A stretch of DNA of 64,000 nt, from positions 1,612,001-1,676,000 of the forward strand of contig NZ_CP044427.1 of NCBI RefSeq assembly GCF_008843165.1, written 5' to 3'. Below are positions 46,425-54,895 of this stretch, one piece after another (positions within the stretch are counted from its first letter, which is position 1; every line of letters starts with the position of its first letter). Source of the DNA: Ornithinimicrobium pratense. GTDB lineage: Bacteria > Actinomycetota > Actinomycetes > Actinomycetales > Dermatophilaceae. Under the pieces are notes generated by a model. That model searched no databases. It had not been told where the DNA came from and worked only from the letters and a program-made list of their open reading frames with translations. The position numbers and the translations under genes are program-made.

Positions 46425-47212
46425 CGCGCGACCCTGATACGACCGGAGAGAACACTGTGAACACCATTCGCCCGTTCACCGTCTACCCCGCGATCGATGT
46501 CCGCGGGGGCGCCGTGGTCCGCCTGCACAAGGGGGACTACGACCAGGAGACCCGTTACACCGACAACCCGGTCGCGGTCGCCGAGAACTACGCCCGGTCG
46601 GGGGCGACCTGGCTGCACCTGGTCGACCTGGACGCCGCGCGCGCGGGTGGATACACGCTGCTGGAGACCCTGCGCACGATCACCGAGACGACCGGCCTGC
46701 AGGTGCAGACCGGGGGCGGGGTGCGCAGCGCCGAGGACGTGGAACGGCTCCTGGAGGCGGGCGCCACCAGGGTGGTCGTGGGCTCGCTGGCGGTGAGGGA
46801 GCCGGAGACCGTCGTGGGCTGGATCGACCGCTTCGGCCCTGAGCGCATCACCGTCGCCCTGGACACCCGGATCGGGGAGGACGGCACCTGGGTGCTGCCG
46901 GTCGCCGGTTGGACCTCGGTTGACGGCCAGGACCTCATCACCACCTTGCACCGCTACGACGGCTCCGGCCTGCGCCACGCCCTGTGCACCGACATCGGGC
47001 GCGACGGCACCCTGTCGGGCCCTAACTTCCACCTCTACACGATGCTCACCCGATCGGCGCCCGACCTGCAGGTGCAGGCCTCCGGCGGGGCCCGCACGGT
47101 GGACGACGTGCGGGCCGCCCGCCGCACGGGCTGCGCGGGGATCATCCTCGGCAAAGCCCTGCTCGAGGGTCGCTTCACGGTGGGCGACGCGGTGCAGGAG
47201 GAGGCGGTATGA
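46421..47212 (+). CDS. hisA: Phosphoribosylformimino-AICAR isomerase, HisA type
   Basis: 263 residues, a (beta/alpha)8 barrel that opens the ProFAR ribose ring. [20 protein letters not shown] and [20 protein letters not shown], plus [19 protein letters not shown], match enteric HisA. Actinobacterial PriA, which also replaces TrpF, has SGGIRDD-like text in the corresponding strand; that is absent. ATG 46421 is coupled to hisH. It begins with an added 17-residue N-terminus; GTG 46457 is an alternative start nearer the usual HisA beginning. Confidence 0.94.
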   Translation: MTRDPDTTGENTVNTIRPFTVYPAIDVRGGAVVRLHKGDYDQETRYTDNPVAVAENYARSGATWLHLVDLDAARAGGYTLLETLRTITETTGLQVQTGGGVRSAEDVERLLEAGATRVVVGSLAVREPETVVGWIDRFGPERITVALDTRIGEDGTWVLPVAGWTSVDGQDLITTLHRYDGSGLRHALCTDIGRDGTLSGPNFHLYTMLTRSAPDLQVQASGGARTVDDVRAARRTGCAGIILGKALLEGRFTVGDAVQEEAV

Positions 47213-48000
47213 CGCTGGCCCGCCGGATCATCCCGTGCCTGGACGTGCGCGAGGGTCGGGTGGTCAAGGGCACCCGCTTCCGGGACCACCGCGACATGGG
47301 CGACATCGTCGAGCTGGCCACCCGTTACGCCACGGAGGGCGCCGACGAGCTGGTCTTCTACGACATCACCGCCAGCCCCCAGGGCCGCGGCGTAGACGTC
47401 AACTGGGTGACCCGGGTCGCCCGGGCCATCGACATCCCGTTCTGCGTCGCCGGGGGCATCCGGACCGTGGACCAGGCGCGGGCCGTGCTGCACGCCGGTG
47501 CCGACAAGATCTCGGTCAACACGCCCGCCACCCGGCGGCCGGAGCTGGTGACCGAGCTCGCCGAGGCGTTCGGCGTGCAGTGCGTGGTCGTCGGGGTCGA
47601 CTCCCTGCGCGACGAGGACGGCGTCTGGCGCATCCGCCAGCTCACCGGGGACCCGGACGCCACCCGCGCCCTGAGCGTGACCACCCTCGACTGGGTGCGC
47701 CAGGTGCAGGAGCATGGTGCCGGTGAGGTGGTGCTCAACTGCATGGGCTCCGACGGGGTCCGGCAGGGTTATGACCTGGAACAGCTTGCAGCTGTCCGCA
47801 CGGTCTGCGGGGTGCCGCTGGTGGCCAGCGGGGGGGCCGGGGCACCCGAGCACTTCGTCGACGTCTTCCGCGACGCGGACGTCGACGGGGCGCTGGCCGC
47901 CACCGTCTTCCACTCCGGAGCGATCCCGCTCCCGGCGCTCAAGCGCACACTGGCCGACGCCGGCGTCGAGGTCAGGCTGACCCCGGACATGGCGGCATGA
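47209..48000 (+). CDS. hisF: Imidazole glycerol phosphate synthase, HisF cyclase
   Basis: 263 residues, a TIM barrel that uses ammonia from HisH to form imidazole glycerol phosphate and AICAR. Catalytic aspartates D11 ([15 protein letters not shown]) and D131-equivalent ([16 protein letters not shown]). The [20 protein letters not shown] stretch and [13 protein letters not shown] are enteric-like. Both ends overlap neighbours by four bases. Confidence 0.95.
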   Translation: MTLARRIIPCLDVREGRVVKGTRFRDHRDMGDIVELATRYATEGADELVFYDITASPQGRGVDVNWVTRVARAIDIPFCVAGGIRTVDQARAVLHAGADKISVNTPATRRPELVTELAEAFGVQCVVVGVDSLRDEDGVWRIRQLTGDPDATRALSVTTLDWVRQVQEHGAGEVVLNCMGSDGVRQGYDLEQLAAVRTVCGVPLVASGGAGAPEHFVDVFRDADVDGALAATVFHSGAIPLPALKRTLADAGVEVRLTPDMAA

Positions 48001-48641
48001 GCGCCGAGAAGAACACGCCGGTACCCCTGCTGCCGGCGGGCCTGGCGATCGAGGACGTCGACTTCGCCAAGACCGGCGGCCTCGTCCCTGGGGTGGTCCA
48101 GCATGCCCTGACCCGACAGGTGCTCATGGTCGGCTTCCTCGACGAGGAGGCCCTGCGCACGACCCTGTCCACCGGGCTGGCGACCTTTCACTCCCGCAGC
48201 CGGGGCCAGACCTGGACCAAGGGGGAGACCAGCGGCCACACGCTGCAGGTCGGGGTGGTCGAGGTGGACTGCGACCGGGACACCGTGCTGCTGCACGCCG
48301 TTCCGGCCGGGCCGACCTGTCACACCGGCGACCAGACCTGCTTCGGGCCGCAGGCCCGCCCAGGATCCTTCCTGCACGAGCTGGCCGAGATCGTCCGCAG
48401 CCGGCAGGAGGAGCGGCCAGAGGGCTCCTACACCACCACCCTCTTCGACTCCGGCGTGCGCCGGATCGCCCAGAAGGTGGGCGAGGAGGCGGTCGAGGTG
48501 GCCCTGGCCGCGGTCGACGAGGACGACCAGGCGCTGCTGGGGGAGTCGGTGGACCTCATCTACCACCTGCTGGTTCTGCTGCGGTCCCGCGGCCTGGGGA
48601 TCGACGAGGTCGAGCAGGTGCTCCGGCGCCGCCACGGCTGA
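47997..48641 (+). CDS. hisI: Bifunctional phosphoribosyl-AMP cyclohydrolase/phosphoribosyl-ATP pyrophosphatase
   Basis: 214 residues, the HisIE fusion. Cyclohydrolase half (about 1-120): [40 protein letters not shown], and metal cysteines in [10 protein letters not shown] and [13 protein letters not shown]. Pyrophosphatase half (about 125-214): [20 protein letters not shown] then [10 protein letters not shown]. Fused HisIE is the proteobacterial and Bacteroidetes form; actinobacteria usually carry separate hisI and hisE. It ends the operon; no strong terminator follows. Confidence 0.95.
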   Translation: MSAEKNTPVPLLPAGLAIEDVDFAKTGGLVPGVVQHALTRQVLMVGFLDEEALRTTLSTGLATFHSRSRGQTWTKGETSGHTLQVGVVEVDCDRDTVLLHAVPAGPTCHTGDQTCFGPQARPGSFLHELAEIVRSRQEERPEGSYTTTLFDSGVRRIAQKVGEEAVEVALAAVDEDDQALLGESVDLIYHLLVLLRSRGLGIDEVEQVLRRRHG

Positions 48642-48693
48642 GGCACGGCAGGCGTGCGGCCGGCCTGACCGGGCAGCTCGCGTGGGATGGTGC

Positions 48694-48734
48694 AACTAAG
48701 GTTGACAAGCCAGGTGTTGTCAACCTAAGTTGAC
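48694..48734 (+). promoter_or_regulatory. Three-half-site operator overlapping the promoter of the HTH gene
   Basis: GTTGAC (48701-48706), GTCAAC (48719-48724) and GTTGAC (48729-48734). The first two form a large inverted repeat: arms 48694-48708 and 48717-48731 pair at 14 of 15 positions around 8 bases. The last two form a second palindrome with spacer CTAA. The first half contains TTGACA, a consensus -35 (48702-48707), and TAAGTT (48726-48731) is a -10, 6 bases before ATG 48738. Bound protein would block the promoter, so autorepression by the HTH protein is likely. Confidence 0.75.
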
Positions 48735-48737
48735 TCT

Positions 48738-48995
48738 ATGTCCGAGCGCGTCGATCTGGGGGGAGTCACCCAGGAGGCAGGTGACATCAGCGATCCTGCG
48801 GCTGGTCTCCGTGCGGTGGCGCGGCTGCGCCAGGTCACCGAGGCCATCGAGTTGCGGCAGGTGGAGGCTGCCCTGGAGACGGGGATGTCCTGGGCCGACA
48901 TTGCCGGGTGCCTGGGGGTCTCCCGGCAGGCGGTCCATAAGAAGTACCGGTCCCGGGTGCGCCCCGAACTGGTCAGGGGAAGGAGCAAGGCATGA
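48738..48995 (+). CDS. Small helix-turn-helix protein
   Basis: 85 residues. A short acidic N-terminus, then two helices and a clear HTH at residues about 45-70 (MSWADIAGCLGVSRQAVHKK), then a basic tail. No ligand domain. The start is leaderless: TAAGTT ends 6 bases before ATG. It overlaps the next gene by four bases and sits directly under the three-half-site operator, so it most likely represses its own operon. Related HTH/Clp-N pairs are recalled in other actinobacteria. Confidence 0.85.
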   Translation: MSERVDLGGVTQEAGDISDPAAGLRAVARLRQVTEAIELRQVEAALETGMSWADIAGCLGVSRQAVHKKYRSRVRPELVRGRSKA

Positions 48996-50023
48996 GCAGG
49001 TTCGGCACGATCTTGACTCTTTCGCAAGCGGCGTGGCAGGAGTGTGCGCTGCTCGGCCACCGGGAGATCGACGTGGAGCACGTGCTGCTGGCGACGATGG
49101 ACGACGGGGACGTCGCCGAGATCCTGGGCCGGCACGGCGTGACCCGGGAGGGCACCCGCCAGCACGTGGACGCCGTCGTCCGGGACCAGCTGGCCAGTCT
49201 GGGGGTTGACCTGGGCGAGACCTCCCTCAGTGAACGGCGACCGGTCACGGACCTGCACCACCAGGCCGTCGGTGCTCTTGAAACCTCTGGCCGGGCCCAG
49301 CAGCTGCTGTCCGAAGGGCGCACGGTGCCAGGCGTCCTGCTGGCCACGTTGGACCTGCCCGACGGCACGGCCACGCACCTCCTGGAGCGGCAGGGTGCCG
49401 ACGTGGCAGCGGTGCGCCTCGACGTCGTCGAGCTGCTGGAGAGGTCGCGATCCCAGCCCAGGGCCGCCGGCACCGTGGACATGGCCACCCTGCCGGACAG
49501 CCACCTCATCGACGGGCGGCCTGGGATCCGCCGCCGGCGCACCCGGTTCTACGCGGTGCCCTGGCCTCAGGCCTGGGAGCAGGTGTCCACCGCGGCGGGT
49601 GCCCGGGCCTGGCTCCTGTCCGACGGTTCGACCCAGGTGGCCGGCCCCGGTGAGCTGCGCGGTGAGCTCAGCAGAGGCCGGTCCGGGGCTCGTCGGGGCA
49701 GTTACCAGCGGCGGCTGCTGGCGGCCGAGCCCCCGGACGGGTCGACGCCGGGGCACGCCCTGTGGCAGGAGCATTGGGTGAGAACCCGCCGGCGCCCGTG
49801 GGGCCGCGAGAGGTCAGGACCGGGGCAGTGGGTTCATCTGACCGTGATCCCGGCCGACGGTGGGACCCGGGTCGACCTGGTGCTCGGGACGGTGCGCCAC
49901 GGCCGGACGCAGGCCGTCCTTCGTCCCGTCATCCCTGCGGCCCAGGCCATCGCCAGCCGCAACGCCCTCTACCAGCTGGGCCTGGTCCTGGAAGACGCCG
50001 ACGGCGCCTCGTCGAGGGCCTGA
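48992..50023 (+). CDS. Clp N-domain protein with C-terminal unknown domain
   Basis: 343 residues. Residues about 1-150 are the double Clp N repeat (ALLGHREIDVEHVLLATMDD; the second repeat is HHQAVGALETSGRAQQLLSE), which in ClpA/ClpC binds adaptors or substrates. No AAA+ ATPase follows. From about residue 180 there is a separate domain: RTRFYAVPWPQAWEQVSTAA, WVHLTVIPADGGTRVDLVLG and a final amphipathic helix, resembling a START/SRPBCC-like fold but not assigned. Coupled to the HTH gene. It may act as an adaptor or decoy for Clp proteases, or sense a ligand; this is inference. Confidence 0.82.
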   Translation: MSRFGTILTLSQAAWQECALLGHREIDVEHVLLATMDDGDVAEILGRHGVTREGTRQHVDAVVRDQLASLGVDLGETSLSERRPVTDLHHQAVGALETSGRAQQLLSEGRTVPGVLLATLDLPDGTATHLLERQGADVAAVRLDVVELLERSRSQPRAAGTVDMATLPDSHLIDGRPGIRRRRTRFYAVPWPQAWEQVSTAAGARAWLLSDGSTQVAGPGELRGELSRGRSGARRGSYQRRLLAAEPPDGSTPGHALWQEHWVRTRRRPWGRERSGPGQWVHLTVIPADGGTRVDLVLGTVRHGRTQAVLRPVIPAAQAIASRNALYQLGLVLEDADGASSRA

Positions 50024-50051
50024 CCCCGCCTGACCCGCCCTCTGACCCGGG

Positions 50052-50879
50052 TCACGTGAGGTGGTCGTGGTCGCCGCGCACCCACTCGGCATACCGCTGC
50101 GCGGACCGGAGGACCACGGCCCGGGCGTCCGCGGCCACCTGGCGGCCGAAGTTGTCGTAGAGCCGGTCGAAGTCGAGCTCGGCGATCGTCCCCGCCACGC
50201 GGGTGACGACGGCAGCAGACAGGGGTATGGCGTTGGGGTAGGACCGCATGAACGTCACCCAGCCTTGATCCGGGACAGCGCCACAGGTGTCCCCGGACAG
50301 CAGCACGCCGCGCCCGTCCGCGCCGGCCTCCCAGAGCGCGACGGCGCTGCCCGGGAAGTGCCCTCCCGGCTGTAAGGCCCGGATGCCGGGCAGGACGTCG
50401 AAGGGTTCGGACCAGGTGACGATCTCCCCGGGCTCTCCCCAGCGGCGCACCCACTCACGGTCCGTCTCGGCGACATACACGGGAGCGCCGAAAGCCCGTC
50501 CCCACTCCAGCTGGCAGCCGTACATGTGTGGGTGGCTGGCCATGACGGCCGCGACGCCACCCAGGTCCCTGACGGCGTCCACGGCCTCAGCGTCAAGGAA
50601 GCCCGGCACGTCCCAGAGCAGGTTGCCGGCCTGGGTGCAGACCAGGAGTGCGCTCTGTCCGATGTCGACCTTCGGGCTAGCCCGCAGTGCCCAACAACCC
50701 GGCTCGCGCTCGATGACCTCGATCCGGCAGCCCTGTGCGCTGCGCTCGACCAGGGTGCTCCAGCGCTGGCCGCTGGCGGGGACGTACTGGCGCTCGTCGG
50801 CGCAGATCATGCAGTCCTGCTCCCCTGTGTCGTTCTCCACACCACAGGTCGCGCACAGGGTCCAGCCGTTCGTCGCCAT
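50052..50879 (-). CDS. Metallo-beta-lactamase-fold protein with N-terminal zinc ribbon
   Basis: 275 residues. The first 30 hold two CxxC knuckles (CATCGVENDTG then CMICADERQYV), a zinc ribbon followed by VPASGQRW. The rest is a hydrolase fold of the metallo-beta-lactamase type, but the usual HxHxDH is replaced by HPHMYG (VMASHPHMYGCQLEW); GGHFPGSAVALW and LLSGDTCG are retained. The altered motif suggests a reduced metal site or a different activity. ATG 50879 is chosen; TAACCT ends 6 bases upstream (50891-50886), so it is leaderless. Convergent with the Clp-N gene. Confidence 0.8.
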   Translation of the reverse strand: MATNGWTLCATCGVENDTGEQDCMICADERQYVPASGQRWSTLVERSAQGCRIEVIEREPGCWALRASPKVDIGQSALLVCTQAGNLLWDVPGFLDAEAVDAVRDLGGVAAVMASHPHMYGCQLEWGRAFGAPVYVAETDREWVRRWGEPGEIVTWSEPFDVLPGIRALQPGGHFPGSAVALWEAGADGRGVLLSGDTCGAVPDQGWVTFMRSYPNAIPLSAAVVTRVAGTIAELDFDRLYDNFGRQVAADARAVVLRSAQRYAEWVRGDHDHLT

Positions 50880-50952
50880 CAACCCAGGTTAGTGACAACG
50901 ACCGCCCCAGGCCGTCTCCCGTCCCTTCTCGGGCCCTTCGTCCTCTCCCGGC

Positions 50953-51114
50953 CTAGCCCTTACGACCGGCGATGAGGCCCCACGCTGCGGTGGCCACGAA
51001 GAGCAGGATGCCGATCCATAGCAGCCACAGCAGCCCTTCGACGAGGATCCCCACGAGCGAGAAGCCCAGCCACAGGACGAGCAGGATGATGATGAGCGTC
51101 TTCATACTCTTCAT
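50953..51114 (-). CDS. Small membrane protein, 53 residues
   Basis: A tiny protein with two hydrophobic helices (about 5-22 and 26-44) and the basic ending AAWGLIAGRKG; probably an integral membrane peptide. Two in-frame starts exist, ATG 51114 and ATG 51105; the second has AGGA about 9 bases upstream. The hydrophobic pattern and clean stop support a real gene. Function unknown. Confidence 0.55.
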   Translation of the reverse strand: MKSMKTLIIILLVLWLGFSLVGILVEGLLWLLWIGILLFVATAAWGLIAGRKG

Positions 51115-51131
51115 CCTGTCATCCGGGCCGG

Positions 51132-51770
51132 TCAGCTGCCTACCGAGGGGGCCGAGGACGGGTGGGGAGACCGGGAGCGTAGGCCGTGCTCGGCCAGTTC
51201 GAGGTCGGCGAGCGCACGCCACACCAGTGGGTCGCCGCTGCGGTAGGCGGCCACGGGATCGGGGTAGAGCTGTTGCAGACGCCGGGGGTGCTGGCGGACC
51301 AAGGCGCGCAGGGCGAGCAGCTGCTGGGACTCCGGGTCGTCCAGCTCGCTGCCCAGCGAGGCGGCGCGGCGCATCCAGAGCCAGCGGGCCAGCCCCCACA
51401 CCAGCGCGACGAGCAGGATCGGGGTGCCGGCCGAGAGCAGCGCGACCACTAAGGCCACCGTGCGCACCGCGCCCTCGAGCGCGTCACCGGCCCGGACCAG
51501 GTCCCCACCGACCCCGGCCGCACCGGTGAACGGCCCGTCCAGGTCCTCCCCGACCATCGGGATGCGCACCACCTGCCCCGCGATATCGGTCATCCGCTCG
51601 CTGAACGAGGTGCCTGCCGAGCGCAACGGGGCGGCGGGGCTGGCCAGGGTCATCACCAGGGCGTGCACCCAGCGGCCGATGGCCACCCAGGCCAGGACCC
51701 AGGCGAGGACACCGAGATCGGCGCTGATCTGCAGGGTGCGGCGCAGCGGGGAGGTGGCGTACAGGCGCAT
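51132..51770 (-). CDS. Membrane protein of unknown function
   Basis: 212 residues. Two clear hydrophobic helices (about 19-44, [20 protein letters not shown]; and about 106-128, [20 protein letters not shown]) flank an extracellular loop of about 65 residues. The C-terminal 75 residues are charged and cytoplasmic, with [20 protein letters not shown]. Codon usage is normal. It is divergent from xerD and not recognised as any family. Confidence 0.75.
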   Translation of the reverse strand: MRLYATSPLRRTLQISADLGVLAWVLAWVAIGRWVHALVMTLASPAAPLRSAGTSFSERMTDIAGQVVRIPMVGEDLDGPFTGAAGVGGDLVRAGDALEGAVRTVALVVALLSAGTPILLVALVWGLARWLWMRRAASLGSELDDPESQQLLALRALVRQHPRRLQQLYPDPVAAYRSGDPLVWRALADLELAEHGLRSRSPHPSSAPSVGS

Positions 51771-51857
51771 GTCCGACAGTCTGACTCACCGCGAGCTGAC
51801 TCACCGCGAGACAGTCGGGCCAGCCCAGCGCGGGATCTCGGCCGGTGACCCCATGGC

Positions 51858-51904
51858 TAAGGTGAGGTATGCGGTCCGCCCTTGTGATCCTGTCGCCCCG
51901 GTGA
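51858..51904 (+). CDS. Possible leaderless 11-codon leader peptide coupled to xerD
   Basis: TAAGGT (51858-51863) is a -10 element 5 bases before ATG 51869. The [14 protein letters not shown] ends in TGA 51902-51904, which overlaps the GTG start of xerD (51901-51903) as GTGA. The layout is that of a leader peptide whose termination re-initiates xerD. Supported only by geometry: the spacing is one base shorter than the other leaderless starts here. Confidence 0.4.
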
Positions 51905-52917
51905 GCAGTCACCCCTCCGAGAAGGTGCCGGACGCCGCCACAGTAGGCGAGGAGGGCGCGTGGTCCACGCCGGCGCGCAGCCCGATCGCCCGTGCAGTCG
52001 CCGGCTGGCTGGACCACCTGCGGGTGGAGCGTGGCCGCAGCGACCACACCCTGCGGGCCTACCGCCGGGACGCCGACCGTTATCTGAGCTACCTGGCCGG
52101 GCTCGGTGTCACCCGGCCTGAGGACGTCCGGGAGGAGCACGTCACCGGGTTCCTGGCCCATCTGCGTGCCGGCGGCGAAGAGCATCCTCCGCTGGCGGCG
52201 ACCTCGGCCGCGCGAGCCGTGGTCGCCGTGCGGGGGCTGCACCGTTTCCTGGCCATCGAGGGGGACAGCCCGGCCGACCCCGCCCAGGAGGTCACGCCCC
52301 CCACGCCCCCGAGACGGCTGCCGTCCGTGCTCTCGGTGTACGACGTCGAGCGGCTCCTGCAGGCTGCCGCGGTGGGCGACACCCCGGCCGCGCTGCGGGA
52401 CCGGGCACTGCTGGAGCTGCTCTATGGCTCCGGCGCCCGGGTCAGCGAGGCGGTCGCCCTCGACCTGGACGACCTGGAGCTGGGACGCGAGGAGGACGGC
52501 ACCGGGGGAGTGGTCCACCTGTTCGGCAAGGGCAGCAAGGAGCGGATCGTCCCGCTCGGCCGGTACGCCCGACAGGCCCTTGACACCTGGGTGGTCCGCG
52601 GGCGTCCGGGGATGGCGCGGGCGGGGACCGGCACCCCGGCCGTCTTCGTCAACGCCCGTGGTGGCCGGCTGTCGCGCCAATCGGCCTGGAACGCGATCAA
52701 GGCCGCCGCCGCCAGGGCGGACCTGCGGACGAAGGTGTCACCGCATACCCTCCGACACTCCTTCGCCACCCACCTGCTGGACGGGGGTGCCGACGTCCGG
52801 GTCGTGCAGGAGCTGCTGGGCCATGCCTCGGTGACGACCACGCAGATCTACACCCATGTCTCGACCCAGCACCTGCGGGAGGTCTACGCGCAGGCCCACC
52901 CCCGGGCCCGGGCCTGA
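51901..52917 (+). CDS. xerD: Site-specific tyrosine recombinase XerD
   Basis: 338 residues. N-terminal SAM-like domain (about 25-110, [20 protein letters not shown]) and catalytic domain (about 130-335) with R180 (GSGARVSEA), the KGSKER segment, H282-x-x-R285 ([12 protein letters not shown]), H308 (LLGHASVTT) and the nucleophile Y317 (IYTHVS). With XerC it resolves chromosome dimers at dif. GTG 51901 is chosen because it forms a GTGA overlap with the mini-ORF at 51869; an ATG at 51853 is also in frame but overlaps the -10 element. It starts the xerD-parA-scpA-scpB-rluB cluster. Confidence 0.93.
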   Translation: MSSHPSEKVPDAATVGEEGAWSTPARSPIARAVAGWLDHLRVERGRSDHTLRAYRRDADRYLSYLAGLGVTRPEDVREEHVTGFLAHLRAGGEEHPPLAATSAARAVVAVRGLHRFLAIEGDSPADPAQEVTPPTPPRRLPSVLSVYDVERLLQAAAVGDTPAALRDRALLELLYGSGARVSEAVALDLDDLELGREEDGTGGVVHLFGKGSKERIVPLGRYARQALDTWVVRGRPGMARAGTGTPAVFVNARGGRLSRQSAWNAIKAAAARADLRTKVSPHTLRHSFATHLLDGGADVRVVQELLGHASVTTTQIYTHVSTQHLREVYAQAHPRARA

Positions 52918-53033
52918 GACCTTCAACCTCAGGTCGAGGTGCAGGGGCATGGTGGTGACCGCTCGCACGGGATACTGTTTCGACACGCGATCGGCGGGAC
53001 GCCGACCACGACGAGCGAGGCTGGAGAGAACAC

Positions 53034-53930
53034 GTGAGCGAGGCACACGCCTACGACCGCCTGCCCGGCACCGAGTCCACCGGGGTGGGCCAGACCGGCC
53101 CCACCGGCCGGCCGCTGCCCGACTTCCCGGTGCCCGGGCCGCTTGCCACACATGGCCCGGCGCGCATCATCGCGATGTGCAACCAGAAGGGCGGCGTCGG
53201 CAAGACGACGACGACCATCAACCTGGGCGCGGCGCTGGCGGAGTACGGGCGCAAGGTGCTCATGGTCGACTTCGACCCCCAGGGCGCGCTGTCGGTGGGG
53301 ATGGGGGTGCGCACCCACGACCTGGAGGTCACGGTCTACAACCTGCTCGTCGAGCACGGGCACGACGTGCGCGACGTCATCCAGACCACCCGCACCCCCG
53401 GCATCGACGTCCTGCCCACCAACATCGACCTGTCGGCGGCCGAGGTCCAGCTCGTCGGTGAGGTCGCCCGCGAGCAGATCCTGGCCCGCGTGCTGCGGCC
53501 GGTGCTCGACGACTACGACGTCGTCCTCATCGACTGCCAGCCCTCCCTGGGCCTGCTGACCGTCAACGCGCTCACCGCCGCGCACGGCGTGATCATCCCG
53601 CTGGAGACCGAGTTCTTCGCCATGCGCGGCGTGGCGCTGCTCATCGAGACGATCGAGAAGATCACCGACCGGCTCAACCCCCGTCTGCACGTCGACGGGA
53701 TCCTGGCGACCATGTACGACGGCCGCACCCTGCACTCGCGCGAGGTCGTGCGCAGCGTGGTCGACCACTTCCAGGACACCGTCTTCCACACCGTGATCAG
53801 CCGGACCGTGAAGTTCCCCGACGCCACCCTGGCGGCCGAGCCCATCACCTCCTACGCCAGCACCCACTCCGGCGCTGAGGCCTACCGCCAGCTCGCCCGT
53901 GAGCTCATCTCGCGCGGCGGCGCCCCCTGA
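53034..53930 (+). CDS. ParA-family chromosome partitioning ATPase
   Basis: 298 residues. A deviant Walker A ATPase: NQKGGVGKTTTTINLGAAL, switch I VDFDPQGALSVGMG, and VLIDCQPSLGLLT. The first 40 residues are an extra Pro/Gly-rich N-terminus. GTG start at 53034 after GGAGAGA; TACTGT at 52973-52978 is a suitable -10. This is the Soj-like paralogue found between xerD and scpA in actinobacteria, distinct from the parAB pair at the origin. No parB is present here, so its partner is unclear. Confidence 0.93.
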   Translation: MSEAHAYDRLPGTESTGVGQTGPTGRPLPDFPVPGPLATHGPARIIAMCNQKGGVGKTTTTINLGAALAEYGRKVLMVDFDPQGALSVGMGVRTHDLEVTVYNLLVEHGHDVRDVIQTTRTPGIDVLPTNIDLSAAEVQLVGEVAREQILARVLRPVLDDYDVVLIDCQPSLGLLTVNALTAAHGVIIPLETEFFAMRGVALLIETIEKITDRLNPRLHVDGILATMYDGRTLHSREVVRSVVDHFQDTVFHTVISRTVKFPDATLAAEPITSYASTHSGAEAYRQLARELISRGGAP

Positions 53931-53932
53931 GG

Positions 53933-54895
53933 ATGGGTATGCCGTCCGCCCCGGTGGACGAGGCGACCCCGGCCGCTGCGGGGGACCCGGTAGACGGGGC
54001 GGCCCCGGTGGAGGGGGCGACCCCTGGCGGTGTCCTGACCGGCCGCCGCGGGTCCTTCGAGGTGCACCTCGACGTCTTCTCCGGGCCCTTCGAGCTGCTG
54101 CTCGGGCTCATCGCCAAGCACAAGCTCGACGTGACCGAGATCGCCCTGGCGAAGGTCACTGACGAGTTCATCGCGCACCTGCGTGCGGCCCAGCAGGCGA
54201 AGCAGGACTGGGACCTGTCCCAGGCCAGCGAGTTCGTCCTCATCGCCGCGACCCTGCTCGACCTCAAGGCCGCCCGACTGCTGCCCAACGCCCGGGAGGA
54301 CGATGAGGAGGACCTGGCGCTCATCGAGGCCCGGGACCTGCTCTTCGCCCGGCTGCTGCAGTACCGCGCCTTCAAGCAGGTCGCCGACGAGATGAAGCTG
54401 CGGATGGAGGGGGCCGGGCGAATCTTTGCCCGCGACGTCGGCGTGGAGGAGCGGTTCGCCTCCCTCCTGCCGGAGATCGTCCTGGGCATCACCCCCGAGC
54501 AGCTGGCCATGATCGCGGGGCGGGCGATGATCCCCAAGCCCCCGCCGACCGTCGGGGTGTCCCACCTGCACGCCCCGCAGGTCTCCGTGCGTGAGCAGGC
54601 CGCGATCGTGGTCGGCCGGCTGCGCGCCGCCGGCTCGGTGAGCTTTCGCGAGCTGGTGGCTGACGCCGAGTCCACCCTGGTGGTCGTGGCCCGCTTCCTG
54701 GCCCTGCTGGAGCTCTTCCGCGACACCGTTGTGGCACTGGACCAGGCCGAGGCGCTGGGGGAGCTCACCGTGCGCTGGACCGGCCCGCAGTCCGAGGACG
54801 TCGCCGTCGAAGTCAGCGACGAGTTCGACGAGGGGGACCGCATACCGGAGGATGGGGTGCAGGAGGTGACCGGTGAGCGTGAGCAACGAGACTGA
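53933..54895 (+). CDS. scpA: Segregation and condensation protein ScpA
   Basis: 320 residues. The kleisin subunit that links Smc heads. Typical segment: FEVHLDVFSGPFELLLGLIA then KHKLDVTEIALAKVTDEFIA (about 42-81), then VLIAATLLDLKAARLLP, and a C-terminal winged-helix domain. The first 38 residues are an Ala/Pro/Gly-rich addition. ATG 53933 follows the parA stop by 2 bases; ATG 53939 is also possible. It overlaps the scpB start by 23 bases. Confidence 0.94.
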   Translation: MGMPSAPVDEATPAAAGDPVDGAAPVEGATPGGVLTGRRGSFEVHLDVFSGPFELLLGLIAKHKLDVTEIALAKVTDEFIAHLRAAQQAKQDWDLSQASEFVLIAATLLDLKAARLLPNAREDDEEDLALIEARDLLFARLLQYRAFKQVADEMKLRMEGAGRIFARDVGVEERFASLLPEIVLGITPEQLAMIAGRAMIPKPPPTVGVSHLHAPQVSVREQAAIVVGRLRAAGSVSFRELVADAESTLVVVARFLALLELFRDTVVALDQAEALGELTVRWTGPQSEDVAVEVSDEFDEGDRIPEDGVQEVTGEREQRD

